64,000 nt of DNA from an uncultured Nocardioides sp. (GCF_947488025.1 NZ_CANKYS010000014.1:33902-97901), one strand, 5' to 3'; positions 33,323 through 41,904 are shown, numbered from the stretch's first letter. Numbers and translations are program-made. The notes: a model not told the origin generated them from the sequence alone.

Positions 33323-33988
33323 TCAGGCCGCCCCGGCCTCGATGGGTACACCCGCGAGTCGCCACTCGAGGACTCCGTCGGTGGCTCGGCGGGCGTCGAG
33401 TCCCTCGGCGGTGAGCAGTCGTACGGCGTCGTGGGCCAGCACGCAGTACTGGCCGCGGCAGTAGGCGACGACCTCGTGGTCGCGGGGCAGCTCGCCGATC
33501 CGCTCGGCCAGCTCCTCGAGCGGGATGTGGACCGCGCCGGGGAGGTGGCCCGCGGCAAACTCGGTCGCGGGTCGTACGTCGAGGATGACCACGTCACCCC
33601 TGGCGAGTCGTCGCAGCAGCTCGTCCGTGTCGATCGCTGCGGTGTCCTCCGGCCCCAGGTAGGCGCGCCGTGCGAGCTCGGTGTGGGGACGATGGGCCTG
33701 CGCGACACGTCGGAGGTGGTCCCAGAGCCCCGCGACGTCGGTGCCGGTCAACGAGTAGTAGACCCGCTTGCCGTCGCGCCGGGACTCGACCAGTCCGGCC
33801 TCCCGCAGCGTCTGCAGGTGCGCGGAGCAGGTGCTCATGCCGAGGTCGGCGGCGTCGGCGAGGCTCTCGACGCTGCGCGGGCCCTGGCCGAGGAGGTCGA
33901 GCAGCTCGAGCCGCGTGGCGTTGCCGAGCACCTTGCCGACGGCTGCGAACTCCGCGAACAACGCGTCCTTCCTGGCTCGGTCACCCAT
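33323..33988 (-). CDS. ArsR-family regulator fused to rhodanese domain
   Basis: 221 residues. Residues 10-100 form an ArsR winged helix (NATRLELLDLLGQGPRSVESLA, recognition helix STCSAHLQTLREAGLV). Residues 118-218 form a rhodanese domain with active-site loop AYCRGQYCVLAHDAV. The loop has two Cys five residues apart. Such fusions sense persulfides or related sulfur stress and repress a sulfur-detoxification operon. Its start overlaps the MFS gene end by 8 bp. The 11-bp inverted repeat at 36692-36721 is its likely operator. Confidence 0.9.
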   Translation of the reverse strand: MGDRARKDALFAEFAAVGKVLGNATRLELLDLLGQGPRSVESLADAADLGMSTCSAHLQTLREAGLVESRRDGKRVYYSLTGTDVAGLWDHLRRVAQAHRPHTELARRAYLGPEDTAAIDTDELLRRLARGDVVILDVRPATEFAAGHLPGAVHIPLEELAERIGELPRDHEVVAYCRGQYCVLAHDAVRLLTAEGLDARRATDGVLEWRLAGVPIEAGAA

Positions 33989-35294
33989 TCCCGATCACCT
34001 CCGTGGTCGACCTGTCCGGTCGGTGGTGGGTCTCGTACATGCGCAGCGCGACGACGAGCCCGGACGCGGCGGTGAGCGCGGCGACGGTCCACACGGCGGC
34101 CTCGACGCCGAGGGCGTCGGCGACGACGCCTGCCAGCACTGCTCCGACGGCGAAGCCGCCGTCGCGCCAGAGCCGGTAGACACCGACCGAGCGGGCGCGC
34201 CAGGCGGGGTGCGCCACGTCGCCGATCGAGGCGAGGAGCGTCGGGTAGACCATCGCGGTGCCGGCGCCGAGGAGTGCGGCGGCGACGGCCCAGGCCGCGA
34301 ACGAGTCGGCGAGGGCGATCAGGGCGAGCGCAGCGGCCTGGAGCCACATGCCGGCGACGATGAGCCACTTCCTGCCCCACCGGTCCGACAAGGCTCCGGT
34401 GAGCAGCTGCCCGACGCCCCACACGGCCGGGTAGAGCGCGGCGAGAATGCCGATCCTGCCGACCGAGAGCCCGGCGCCGGCGAACAGGATCGGGAAGAGG
34501 CCCCAGGCGAGCCCGTCGTTGAGGTTGTTGACCAGGCCCGCCTGGCTGGCCGACGACAGGGCGGGCTCCTTGAAGCTGGTCTGCACGAACACCTGGCGGT
34601 CGCTCAGCTCGCCGTGCAGGTGGTCGTGCCTGCCGTCGGCTCGGGCGACGTGGCCGGCGGCCTCGAGGCGGGCATGGTCGCGGGTCTCGCGCACGGCCAG
34701 GGTCGAGAGCCCGAGTCCGAGGGCGGCGAAGGCGATGCCGAGGAAGAACGGCTCCGGGCGCAGGCCGTAGGACTCCGCGACGTAGCCGGTGGCCAGCGCG
34801 GTGGCCGCGACCGCGGCGTAGCCCGCGGCCTCGTTCAGGCCCATCGCCAGTCCGCGTCGCGCAGGTCCCACCAGGTCGATCTTCATCACCACGGTCGTCG
34901 ACCAGGTCAGGCCCTGGCTGATGCCCAGCAGCACGTTGGCGACGATGACCCAGGCCCACGACGGCGCCCAGATGAGCATGAGGGGCACCGGCACCGCGAC
35001 GAGCCAACCAGCCACCAGGACCGGCTTGCGTCCGAAGCGGTCCGACCAGGTGCCGGCGAAGTAGTTGGTCACGGCCTTGGCGATGCCGAAGGCCAGGATG
35101 AAGCTGAGGCCGGCCGTGTAGGCGGTGAGGCCGAACTCCTCGCGACCCAGGAGCGGGAGCACGGTCCGCTCCTGGCCCAGCATGCCCCCGACCAGGGCGT
35201 TGACGACGACCAGCAGGGTGAACTGGGCGGCGTTCTGGCGCAGCCCCAGCTCGAGCTGGCGTCCGCTTCCCGGGGATCGGGTGGCGGAGCTCAC
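33981..35294 (-). CDS. Major facilitator superfamily transporter in sulfur operon
   Basis: 437 residues with 12 helices. The MFS loop 2-3 motif is FAGTWSDRFGRKPVLVAGW near 67; its repeat LTGALSDRWGRKWLIVAG is near 290. A central charged loop has DHARLEAAGHVARADGRHDHLHGE (His-rich). GTG 35294 overlaps the MBL-rhodanese stop as GTGA, and the 3' end overlaps the ArsR-rhodanese gene. Substrate unknown; position suggests efflux of a sulfur or metal species. The His-rich loop could bind metal. Confidence 0.88.
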   Translation of the reverse strand: MSSATRSPGSGRQLELGLRQNAAQFTLLVVVNALVGGMLGQERTVLPLLGREEFGLTAYTAGLSFILAFGIAKAVTNYFAGTWSDRFGRKPVLVAGWLVAVPVPLMLIWAPSWAWVIVANVLLGISQGLTWSTTVVMKIDLVGPARRGLAMGLNEAAGYAAVAATALATGYVAESYGLRPEPFFLGIAFAALGLGLSTLAVRETRDHARLEAAGHVARADGRHDHLHGELSDRQVFVQTSFKEPALSSASQAGLVNNLNDGLAWGLFPILFAGAGLSVGRIGILAALYPAVWGVGQLLTGALSDRWGRKWLIVAGMWLQAAALALIALADSFAAWAVAAALLGAGTAMVYPTLLASIGDVAHPAWRARSVGVYRLWRDGGFAVGAVLAGVVADALGVEAAVWTVAALTAASGLVVALRMYETHHRPDRSTTEVIGNG

Positions 35295-36649
35295 CGGCCG
35301 GTCTCCAGAGGAGCGCCGGTCGTGTCGGCCCAGTCGTCGGGGCCGCCTGCAAGGACAGTGACGTGCTGGTGGCCGGCGCGGGCGAGCAGGCTGGCGGCAC
35401 CCATGGCGCGTTCCCCGTGCCCGCACATCACGACCAGCGGTTCGTCCGGCAGATCGATGGCGTGGGCGGTCAGTGCCCCGAGCTCGATGCTGTCCGCGCC
35501 GGGGACGTGCCCCGCCTGGTACTCGCCACCCTGTCGGATGTCGAGGACCCGGGCTCCGTCGAGCACCTCCGGGCCTGCCACCGGGATCGAGCCCGTCGGC
35601 CGGTCGGCGGCCGTCCAGGCGTCGAGGCCCCCGTCGAGCTCCCCGGCGAGCTGGTCGTAGCCGACCTTGCGGGCCTGCCAGATGATCTCGGCCGGGTCCT
35701 GGTCCGGGTTCCGGACGACCACGATCGGCTCGTCGGCGTCGATGAGCCAGCCGAGCCACGTGGCGAACACCGGCCGCAGCGGGATCGACACCGACCCGGG
35801 GACGTGGCCGGCACCGAAGTCCGCCAACGGGCGCACGTCGACGACCTGCGCCCCGGCCGTGACGAGGCGGGCCACCTCGGCCGCCGTGAGGGCGGAGAGG
35901 GTGTCCCCCTCGACCGCGGCGGGACCCCGACGGTTGATCTCACCCAGTCGCAGGAAGTACGGCGGGAACGTGCCCAGCGAGTCGAGCAGCTGCGCGACGA
36001 ACGCGTCCTCCGACTCGGCACGCAGCAGGGTGTTCGTGGCGCGCTCCGTCCCGATCGTCGACGTCCGCTCCGCACCCGGCGGAGCGGAGCAGAAGGAGCC
36101 GGCACCGTGGGTGGGCCACACCGAGACGTCGTCGTCGAGCCTCGCCAGCCGCTGCAGGGACCGGTACTGCGCCCGAGCCAGCTCCTCGGTGCGGTCCGGC
36201 GACACCAGGTCGGTGCGGGCCGCGGAGCCTACGATGAGGGAGCCGCCGGTGAACACCCCGAGTGTCCGCGAGCCGTCGAGCAGCTCGTAGGCCATGTGCT
36301 CGTGCGTGTGCCCGGGGGTCGCCAGGGCGCGCAGACGCAGACCTCCCAGGTCCACCTCGTCGCCGTCGGCGAGACCCGTGTGCGGGTACTCCCGGTTCCC
36401 TGACGCCGAGGCCAGCACCTGCGCCCCGAACGCGCGTCCGAGCTGCACCGCACCGGTCAGGAAGTCCGCGTGCAGGTGCGTGTCGGCGGCGAAGGCCACC
36501 GTCAACCCACGGCGCTGCGCGGCGTCGTACACGGTGCGGAGATCACGACTGACGTCCACTGCCAGCGCGCGACCGTCGTCGAGGTCGAGCAGGTAGGCGG
36601 AGTTGCCCAACCCCTCGTCGATGAGCGGGATGACGCTGATGTCGCCCAT
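35291..36649 (-). CDS. MBL-fold protein with two rhodanese domains (persulfide-dioxygenase-like)
   Basis: 452 residues. An N-terminal metallo-beta-lactamase domain (1-240) has THLHADFLTG and TPGHTHEHMAYEL. It is followed by two rhodanese domains (about 255-345 and 355-448). The second has the active Cys in VVMCGHGERAMGA; the first lacks it (VVVRNPDQDP). Layout resembles CstB/ETHE1-type persulfide dioxygenases, which oxidise sulfane sulfur. Compared with them, HxHxDH ends in Phe and the metal-ligand TGD motif is TGG. Catalysis may therefore differ. GGAGG stands 8 nt before the ATG. It heads the four-gene sulfur operon. Confidence 0.88.
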   Translation of the reverse strand: MGDISVIPLIDEGLGNSAYLLDLDDGRALAVDVSRDLRTVYDAAQRRGLTVAFAADTHLHADFLTGAVQLGRAFGAQVLASASGNREYPHTGLADGDEVDLGGLRLRALATPGHTHEHMAYELLDGSRTLGVFTGGSLIVGSAARTDLVSPDRTEELARAQYRSLQRLARLDDDVSVWPTHGAGSFCSAPPGAERTSTIGTERATNTLLRAESEDAFVAQLLDSLGTFPPYFLRLGEINRRGPAAVEGDTLSALTAAEVARLVTAGAQVVDVRPLADFGAGHVPGSVSIPLRPVFATWLGWLIDADEPIVVVRNPDQDPAEIIWQARKVGYDQLAGELDGGLDAWTAADRPTGSIPVAGPEVLDGARVLDIRQGGEYQAGHVPGADSIELGALTAHAIDLPDEPLVVMCGHGERAMGAASLLARAGHQHVTVLAGGPDDWADTTGAPLETGR

Positions 36650-36691
36650 GGGGGCACCTCCGGGGCACGTCGAACGAGCACCGTAGATGCT

Positions 36692-36721
36692 ACGTCATTC
36701 CACAGAACAATGGAATGACGT
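36692..36721. promoter_or_regulatory. 11-bp perfect inverted repeat, probable ArsR-rhodanese operator
   Basis: acgtcattcca (36692-36702), spacer cagaacaa, and tggaatgacgt (36711-36721) form an exact inverted repeat between divergent genes. On the minus strand a TAGCAT -10 candidate (36692-36687) abuts it, so binding would shut the MBL-rhodanese operon. It ends 24 bp upstream of the methyltransferase -35 element. Confidence 0.8.
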
Positions 36722-36744
36722 GGAACGCGAGGCGCAGGACGTCC

Positions 36745-36773
36745 TTGGCTTCGTCGGTCGGCAGGGCGACAAT
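36745..36773 (+). promoter_or_regulatory. Promoter of the divergent methyltransferase
   Basis: TTGGCT (36745-36750) and GACAAT (36768-36773) are separated by exactly 17 bp. The expected start of transcription falls on or next to GTG 36780, so the mRNA is probably leaderless. Confidence 0.65.
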
Positions 36774-36779
36774 CGGGTG

Positions 36780-37421
36780 GTGAGCAGCTGCTGCGACCCG
36801 GCCGCCTACCAGGCCACGTTCGGGGAACGATTTGCCCGACGGATGGCCCGGCGGTACCGCAAGCGGGGGCTCGACCGCACGCAGCAGCGGATGCTCGGGT
36901 TCCTCACTGAGCGGGGCCTGGACGGCGCCACGATCCTGGAGATCGGCGGAGGCGTCGGTGAGCTCCAGATCGAGCTGATGCGGCGCGGCGCGGCGTCCGC
37001 CACCAACCTCGAGATCTCCACCCACTACGAGGAGGAGGCCCGTCGCCTCCTCGACGAGGCCGGACTGGAAGGCCGGGCGACCCGACGGATGCTCGACATC
37101 GCCACCGCTCCCGACGACGTGGAGGACGCCGACGTGGTGGTGCTGCACCGCGTCGTCTGCTGCTATCCGGACTACGAACGACTTCTCGCCGCTGCGGGCA
37201 GCCATGCCCGACAGCTGCTGGTCTTCTCGTACCCGCCCCGCAACCTGGTCACCCGCCTCGCGCTCGGGGTGGAGACCCTGGCGCAGCGCCTGCGCCGCAA
37301 CGACTTCCGGGGGTACGTCCATCCACCGCAAGCCATGGTCGCGGTGCTGCGGGATCAGGGCCTGACCCCCCGCTTCCACCACCACAGCACCGCCTGGGAC
37401 GTCGCCGGGTTCGAGCGCTGA
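36780..37421 (+). CDS. Class I SAM-dependent methyltransferase
   Basis: 213 residues. The SAM loop is TILEIGGGVGELQIELMRRGA near 52, with the acidic residue in TNLEIS and VVVLHRVVCCYPDYE near 110. The N-terminus VSSCCDPAAY contains a Cys pair, and VVCCYP another. GTG 36780 matches the leaderless promoter; GTG 36777 is an adjacent alternative. It is divergent from the persulfide operon and shares the palindromic operator. A role in methylating a sulfur or metalloid compound is attractive but unproven. Confidence 0.82.
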   Translation: MSSCCDPAAYQATFGERFARRMARRYRKRGLDRTQQRMLGFLTERGLDGATILEIGGGVGELQIELMRRGAASATNLEISTHYEEEARRLLDEAGLEGRATRRMLDIATAPDDVEDADVVVLHRVVCCYPDYERLLAAAGSHARQLLVFSYPPRNLVTRLALGVETLAQRLRRNDFRGYVHPPQAMVAVLRDQGLTPRFHHHSTAWDVAGFER

Positions 37422-37436
37422 CGTCGTCAGCGCAGG

Positions 37437-38198
37437 TCAGAGGAGGAGCACCGCGAGCGCGACGACGCCGACGGTGGCGATGACCGTGCGGAGCAGGACG
37501 GGCGGCAGGCGGCGGCCGACGCCGGCGCCGATCTGCCCGCCCACGACCGAGCCGAGCGCGATCAGCCCGGCGACGACCCAGTCGATGTCGGCGACGGCGA
37601 TGAAGACGAGCGCAGCGACGGCGTTGACGATGAGGGCGAGGACGTTCTTGGTGGCCGTGTGTCGCTGCATGGAGTCGGCGACGCCGATGCCGAGGACGGC
37701 CATGAGCAGCACGCCCTGGGCGGCCCCGAAGTAGCCGCCGTAGACACCCGTGGCGGCGACCGCGGGCCACACCCACCACACACCGTGGTCGGGGATGCCG
37801 CCGCGCGACGCGGCGCGTGTCGCGACCGAGCGCTGGATGCGAGGACCGAGGAGGACCAGCACCACACCGAGCGCGATGAGCACGGGGACGATCGCGTCGA
37901 AGGCGGCCGACGGCAGCCACAGCAGGAGCAGCGCACCGACGACCCCGCCGAGGAGCGACGCCGACCCCAGGCGCAGGACGCGGGCACCCTGCCCGGCGAG
38001 CTCGCGGCGGTAGCCGAAGACCCCCGACATGCTGCCCGGCACGAGGCCGACGGTGTTGCTGACGTTCGCGGTCACCGGAGGTACGCCGAACGCGAGGAGG
38101 GTCGGGAACGTGATCAACGTTCCCGACCCCACCACGGTGTTGATGGTGCCGGCCGCCACTCCTGCGAGGGCGATCAGCACAGCTTCCAGGGGACTCAC
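37437..38198 (-). CDS. TSUP (TauE/SafE) family permease
   Basis: 253 residues with eight helices. The repeat signatures are AAGTINTVVGSGTLITFPTLLAFGVPP at about 15 and GVYGGYFGAAQGVLLMAVLGIG near 155. TSUP proteins move sulfite, sulfoacetate, taurine or similar anions. The start overlaps the SPFH-protein stop as ATGA. It ends 15 bp from the methyltransferase of the sulfur locus, on the opposite strand. Confidence 0.92.
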   Translation of the reverse strand: MSPLEAVLIALAGVAAGTINTVVGSGTLITFPTLLAFGVPPVTANVSNTVGLVPGSMSGVFGYRRELAGQGARVLRLGSASLLGGVVGALLLLWLPSAAFDAIVPVLIALGVVLVLLGPRIQRSVATRAASRGGIPDHGVWWVWPAVAATGVYGGYFGAAQGVLLMAVLGIGVADSMQRHTATKNVLALIVNAVAALVFIAVADIDWVVAGLIALGSVVGGQIGAGVGRRLPPVLLRTVIATVGVVALAVLLL

Positions 38199-39307
38199 TG
38201 GCCGGCAGGCGCTCCCGGCTCAGGGGGATCGATCGACCGGGCGCTCTTGCCCGGGTTGGCGGCACTCTCGGCCTCGGCGATCGCCTGCTGCACGGCCTCG
38301 TTGGTCGCCCGGGTCTCCGGGTCGTCCGACGAGCGCGGCAGCAGGGGCTCGGAGGAGCCCATGTCGACCCGGTTGCGCGGCGTGGCGTCCTTCGGGATGC
38401 CGGCGATCTCGTGGATCGACGAGCCGAGACCCTCCATCGCCTTGGTGATCTCCGACGGGATGACCCACACCTTGTTGGCGCTGCCCTCGGCGATCTTCGG
38501 CATCATCTGGAGGTACTGGTAGGCCAGCAGGGACTGGTCGGGCTGGCCGTCGTGGATGGCCTGGAAGACCGTCTGGATCGCCTGTCCCTCACCCTGGGCA
38601 CGCAGGATCTGCGCCTCCCGGTCGGCCTGGGCACGCAGGATCTGCGACTCGCGATCACCCTCGGCGTTGAGGATCTGCGACTGCTTGGAACCCTCTGCGG
38701 TGAGGATCGCGGCCTGGCGCTGGCCCTCGGCGGTGAGGATCACGGCACGCTTCTCGCGGTCGGCGCGCATCTGCTTCTCCATCGAGTCCTTGATCGACGG
38801 CGGCGGGTCGATGCCCTTGAGCTCGACGCGGTTGACCCGGATGCCCCACTTGCCGGTGGCCTCGTCGAGGACGCCACGCAGGCCGGAGTTGATCGAGTCA
38901 CGGCTGGTGAGCGTCTCCTCGAGGTCCATGCCACCGACGATGTTGCGCAGCGTGGTCATGGTGAGCTGCTCGATCGCCTGGATGTAGTTGGCGATCTCGT
39001 AGGTCGCGGCGACCGGGTCGGTGACCTGGAAGTAGATGACCGTGTCGATCGAGACGACGAGGTTGTCCTCGGTGATCACGGGCTGCGGCGGGAAGGACAC
39101 GACCTGCTCGCGCAGGTCGATGAGGTAGCGCAACCGGTCGATGAACGGGATGACGATGTTGAGTCCTGCCGGCAGCGTCCCCTTGTACTTGCCGAAGCGC
39201 TCGACGATGCCCGCGCGTGCCTGGGGCACGATGCGGACCGTCTTGGCGAGCATGACGACGACGAACAGGACGACGAGCAGGAGCAGGACCAGTAGAGCAG
39301 TCCCCAT
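38195..39307 (-). CDS. SPFH/stomatin-like (band 7) protein
   Basis: 370 residues. One N-terminal helix (3-20) is followed by a band-7 domain with QARAGIVERFGKYKGTLPAGLN and RVELKGIDPPPSIKDSMEKQM. Residues about 190-240 contain an 11-residue repeated pattern (AILTAEG, QILNAEG, QILRAQA, QILRAQG). That pattern should make the long helix on which stomatins assemble. The C-terminal 60 residues are disordered and Pro/Ser-rich. It is followed by TSUP in a coupled overlap and preceded by NfeD, the classic partner. A membrane microdomain scaffold is the likely role. Confidence 0.93.
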   Translation of the reverse strand: MGTALLVLLLLVVLFVVVMLAKTVRIVPQARAGIVERFGKYKGTLPAGLNIVIPFIDRLRYLIDLREQVVSFPPQPVITEDNLVVSIDTVIYFQVTDPVAATYEIANYIQAIEQLTMTTLRNIVGGMDLEETLTSRDSINSGLRGVLDEATGKWGIRVNRVELKGIDPPPSIKDSMEKQMRADREKRAVILTAEGQRQAAILTAEGSKQSQILNAEGDRESQILRAQADREAQILRAQGEGQAIQTVFQAIHDGQPDQSLLAYQYLQMMPKIAEGSANKVWVIPSEITKAMEGLGSSIHEIAGIPKDATPRNRVDMGSSEPLLPRSSDDPETRATNEAVQQAIAEAESAANPGKSARSIDPPEPGAPAGQ

Positions 39308-39378
39308 GGGTTCCCCCCGATCTTGTGAGTTGCTGTGGCTGGCGTGGAGCGGTGGTGAGGCGGCGTACGACCGCCGGG

Positions 39379-39840
39379 TCAGGGCTCGAGCGTGCCCACC
39401 GGGTGGACGTAGGCGGTCGCGCCCTTGATCTGGAAGATCTCGACGGTCTCGCCCGGTGCGATCCTGAGGTGCTCGTCGTAGGGCAGCGCCGACCAGACCT
39501 CGCCGGCCACCTTGATGCGACCCGGCGCCAGGCCAGTGATCTCCTCGGTGACGAGCGCGCGGGTGCCGACCAGCTTGCCGTGGCCGAGCGCGAGCTCGGG
39601 ACCGCCGTGGAGCCGCTTGACGAAGGCCGGACGGACGAAGGCGAGCATGGCGGTGGACGCGGCCAGTGCCGCCAGGATCTGCACGAAGACCGGCAGGCCG
39701 ATGATGGCGGCGACCATGCCGACCACGGCGCCCGCGGCGAGCATCGCGAGGATCAGGTCGAGGCTGAACATCTCTGCGACACCGAGCACGATCGAGAGAC
39801 CGAGCCAGGTCTCCCAGAGGTGGTCGCGGATCCAGTCCAT
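39379..39840 (-). CDS. NfeD-family membrane protein
   Basis: 153 residues. Three helices (about 12-30, 34-50 and 54-72) precede an OB-fold domain with GKLVGTRALVTEEI, GRIKVAGEVWSALPYDEHLRIAPGETVEI. This is the short NfeD form, without the serine protease domain. NfeD and SPFH proteins are usually adjacent and interact. TAGGGT (39852-39847) is 6 nt before the ATG, a leaderless promoter candidate. The SPFH gene follows after 71 bp. Confidence 0.93.
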   Translation of the reverse strand: MDWIRDHLWETWLGLSIVLGVAEMFSLDLILAMLAAGAVVGMVAAIIGLPVFVQILAALAASTAMLAFVRPAFVKRLHGGPELALGHGKLVGTRALVTEEITGLAPGRIKVAGEVWSALPYDEHLRIAPGETVEIFQIKGATAYVHPVGTLEP

Positions 39841-39869
39841 GGTCCGACCCTATCCAGTCGGGCGTGACG

Positions 39870-40676
39870 TCAGGCGTGAACGACGCGCTCCGCCGGGCGT
39901 CGGCGCGCCGCGAAGCGGTCGTCGGCGCGCGTCAGCACCAGCGGCATCCCGAACGTCTCGGAGAGCGACTCGGCCGTCACGACGTCCTCGACGGGCCCGG
40001 AGTCGACCACCCGGCCCTCGCGCAGCAGCAGGGCGTGGGTGAAGCCGGGAGGGATCTCCTCGACGTGGTGGGACACCAGGACCGTCGCGGGCGAGTCGGG
40101 GTCGAGGGCCACCTGGGACAGCGTCGCGACGAGGTCCTCGCGGCCACCGAGGTCCAGACCCGCGGCCGGCTCGTCGAGCAGCAGCAGCTCGGGGTCGGTC
40201 ATCAGCGCCCGGGCGACCTGGACCCGCTTGCGCTCGCCCTCGCTCAGGGTGCCGAAGGTGCGCTCGGCCAGGTGGTCGGCCCCGACCTCCGCGAGCAGCG
40301 CGGCGGCCCGGTCGTGGTCGAGGTCGGCGTACTCCTCCCGCCAGCGGCCCAGCACGCCGTAGGAGGCGGAGACGACGACGTCCTTGACCAGCTCGGACCG
40401 CGGGATGCGGTCGGCGAGCGCCGCACTGGTGAGGCCGATGCGCGGGCGCAGCTCGAAGACGTCGGTGGTGCCGAGCACCTCGTCGAGGATGCCGGCGACA
40501 CCCGAGGTCGGGTGCAGCTGCGCGGCCGCGACCTGCAGCAGCGTCGTCTTGCCGGCGCCGTTGGGGCCGAGGACCACCCAGCGCTCGTCGTCCTCGACGA
40601 GCCAGTTGACGTCGTCGAGCAGCAGCGACCGGCCCCGGCGCACCGTGACCCCTGCGAGCTCGATGACGGCGACCAT
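39870..40676 (-). CDS. ABC transporter ATP-binding protein (single-gene)
   Basis: 268 residues. Walker A is GPNGAGKTT near 38, the signature motif TLSEGERKRVQVARAL near 143, Walker B ELLLLDEPAAGLD near 163, and the H-loop VSHHVEE near 196. No permease gene is adjacent; in mycobacteria a similar stand-alone ATPase lies near serB. Its partner is unknown. The minus-strand hexamer TAGGGT (40688-40683) is 6 nt before the ATG. Confidence 0.9.
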   Translation of the reverse strand: MVAVIELAGVTVRRGRSLLLDDVNWLVEDDERWVVLGPNGAGKTTLLQVAAAQLHPTSGVAGILDEVLGTTDVFELRPRIGLTSAALADRIPRSELVKDVVVSASYGVLGRWREEYADLDHDRAAALLAEVGADHLAERTFGTLSEGERKRVQVARALMTDPELLLLDEPAAGLDLGGREDLVATLSQVALDPDSPATVLVSHHVEEIPPGFTHALLLREGRVVDSGPVEDVVTAESLSETFGMPLVLTRADDRFAARRRPAERVVHA

Positions 40677-40752
40677 GGCGTCACCCTATCCAGCACCTCG
40701 GGCCCCTCCGGCCCTGACACGGCCGGTGGGGATGGCGGGTAACCTCGCCGCG

Positions 40753-41463
40753 ATGTCGCGCACGCCCCTCGCCCTCCCCCACTCCGCGACCCTCGCCTGG
40801 TGGCTCACCGCGTGGTTGCGCGGTCACGAGCAGACCGACCACGTCCTCGACGTGCTGGCCGACGACACCCACCTGCTGGAGGGTGGCTCGGCCCTCGACC
40901 TGCTGGTGCGCGCGCGAGGCACCGGGGCGTCGTACGCCGGACTGGCCCTGCCGGTGGACGGCGACCCACTCGGCCTGGGCGGCCCGCGCGACTTCAACAC
41001 CGCGGCGCTGGAGGCCGGGCAGGCCGTGGTGGTGGGCGACCTCGGGCTGGTGCCGGAGGAGCAGGGCGAGACGGTGCAGTGGCGGCCCCACGAGGCCTCG
41101 CGCCGCCAGCTCCCGGACGTCGGGGAGGCCGACCGCACCCTGCGCGCCGCCCTCCTCGGCGCGGCCGGCGACCTGGCCGACCTCGACGTCGCCCGGTGGC
41201 GACCCGAGGCCGCCGACGCGCTGATGAACCTGCACCACCGTCCTTCGGTGGACGCCCCGCTCGGCACCCCGCCGCGGTGCGTCGACCTGGCCGCGCGTGG
41301 GCTGCAGGCGTGGGCCATCGTCGACCTCGCGCTGGTCGACGACGGCGGGGCGCTGTCGTCGTACGAGGTGGAGCGGCGCCGCGACCTGCTCCAGCCGCTC
41401 GGGCGGGCGGCCCGGCGCGCGATCGTCGCGGCCTGCTCCCCCGAGGTGTGGCCGGAAGGCTAG
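40753..41463 (+). CDS. Conserved actinobacterial hypothetical protein
   Basis: 236 residues, soluble, rich in Ala, Leu and acid residues. It starts SRTPLALPHSATLAWWLTAWLRG and has conserved-looking DFNTAALEAGQAVVV and LMNLHHRPSVDAPLGTPPRC. The adjacent His and Cys could bind a metal, but no known catalytic motif is present. TAACCT (40740-40745) lies 7 nt before the ATG. It is divergent from the ABC ATPase, and homologues are often seen beside serB. Function unknown. Confidence 0.75.
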   Translation: MSRTPLALPHSATLAWWLTAWLRGHEQTDHVLDVLADDTHLLEGGSALDLLVRARGTGASYAGLALPVDGDPLGLGGPRDFNTAALEAGQAVVVGDLGLVPEEQGETVQWRPHEASRRQLPDVGEADRTLRAALLGAAGDLADLDVARWRPEAADALMNLHHRPSVDAPLGTPPRCVDLAARGLQAWAIVDLALVDDGGALSSYEVERRRDLLQPLGRAARRAIVAACSPEVWPEG

Positions 41464-41466
41464 CGG

Positions 41467-41904
41467 TCAGCCGCCGTAGGAGCCGTTGCCGTAGGGCGGC
41501 GGCGGCGGGTAGTCACCGGCGACACCGGACGGACCCGTCTTGGGGTTGGGGCCGTAGGCGTTGTCGGGCTTGGAGTCGGTGCAGAACCACACGATGAGCA
41601 GGATCCAGCCGATGATCGGGATGAGGCCGATGAGGATCCACCAGCCGCTGCGGTCGGTGTCGTGGAGCCGGCGGATGCCGACGGCGAGGCTGGGCAGGAA
41701 CAGCGCGAGGCTCGCGACGGTCTGGATCAGGCCACCGCTGGCGGCGCCGTCGTAGTCGGTGCCGATCACGGCGTCGACGATGCTGGCCGCGAGGCTCACC
41801 AGGAATGAGAAGAGCGCGAAGTACCAGTACTCGGATCGCCGTGCGCGGCCCGAGAAGTCGACGTACTTGGACAAGCACGTCCGCACTGCCGTCATGAAGT
41901 CCAT
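41467..41904 (-). CDS. DUF805 membrane protein
   Basis: 145 residues. The DUF805 signature is present: YVDFSGRARRSEYWYFALF near 14 and LAVGIRRLHDTDRSGWWILIGLIPIIGWILLIVWFC near 75. Four helices are expected. A Pro/Gly/Tyr-rich C-terminus (GDYPPPPPYGNGSYGG) may mediate interactions. AGGGGG precedes the ATG. Function unknown. Confidence 0.92.
   Translation of the reverse strand: MDFMTAVRTCLSKYVDFSGRARRSEYWYFALFSFLVSLAASIVDAVIGTDYDGAASGGLIQTVASLALFLPSLAVGIRRLHDTDRSGWWILIGLIPIIGWILLIVWFCTDSKPDNAYGPNPKTGPSGVAGDYPPPPPYGNGSYGG

Noticed and set aside
36687..36779. Longer N-terminus for the methyltransferase
   Set aside because: The extra 30 residues overlap the palindromic operator and promoter, so they are more likely non-coding.
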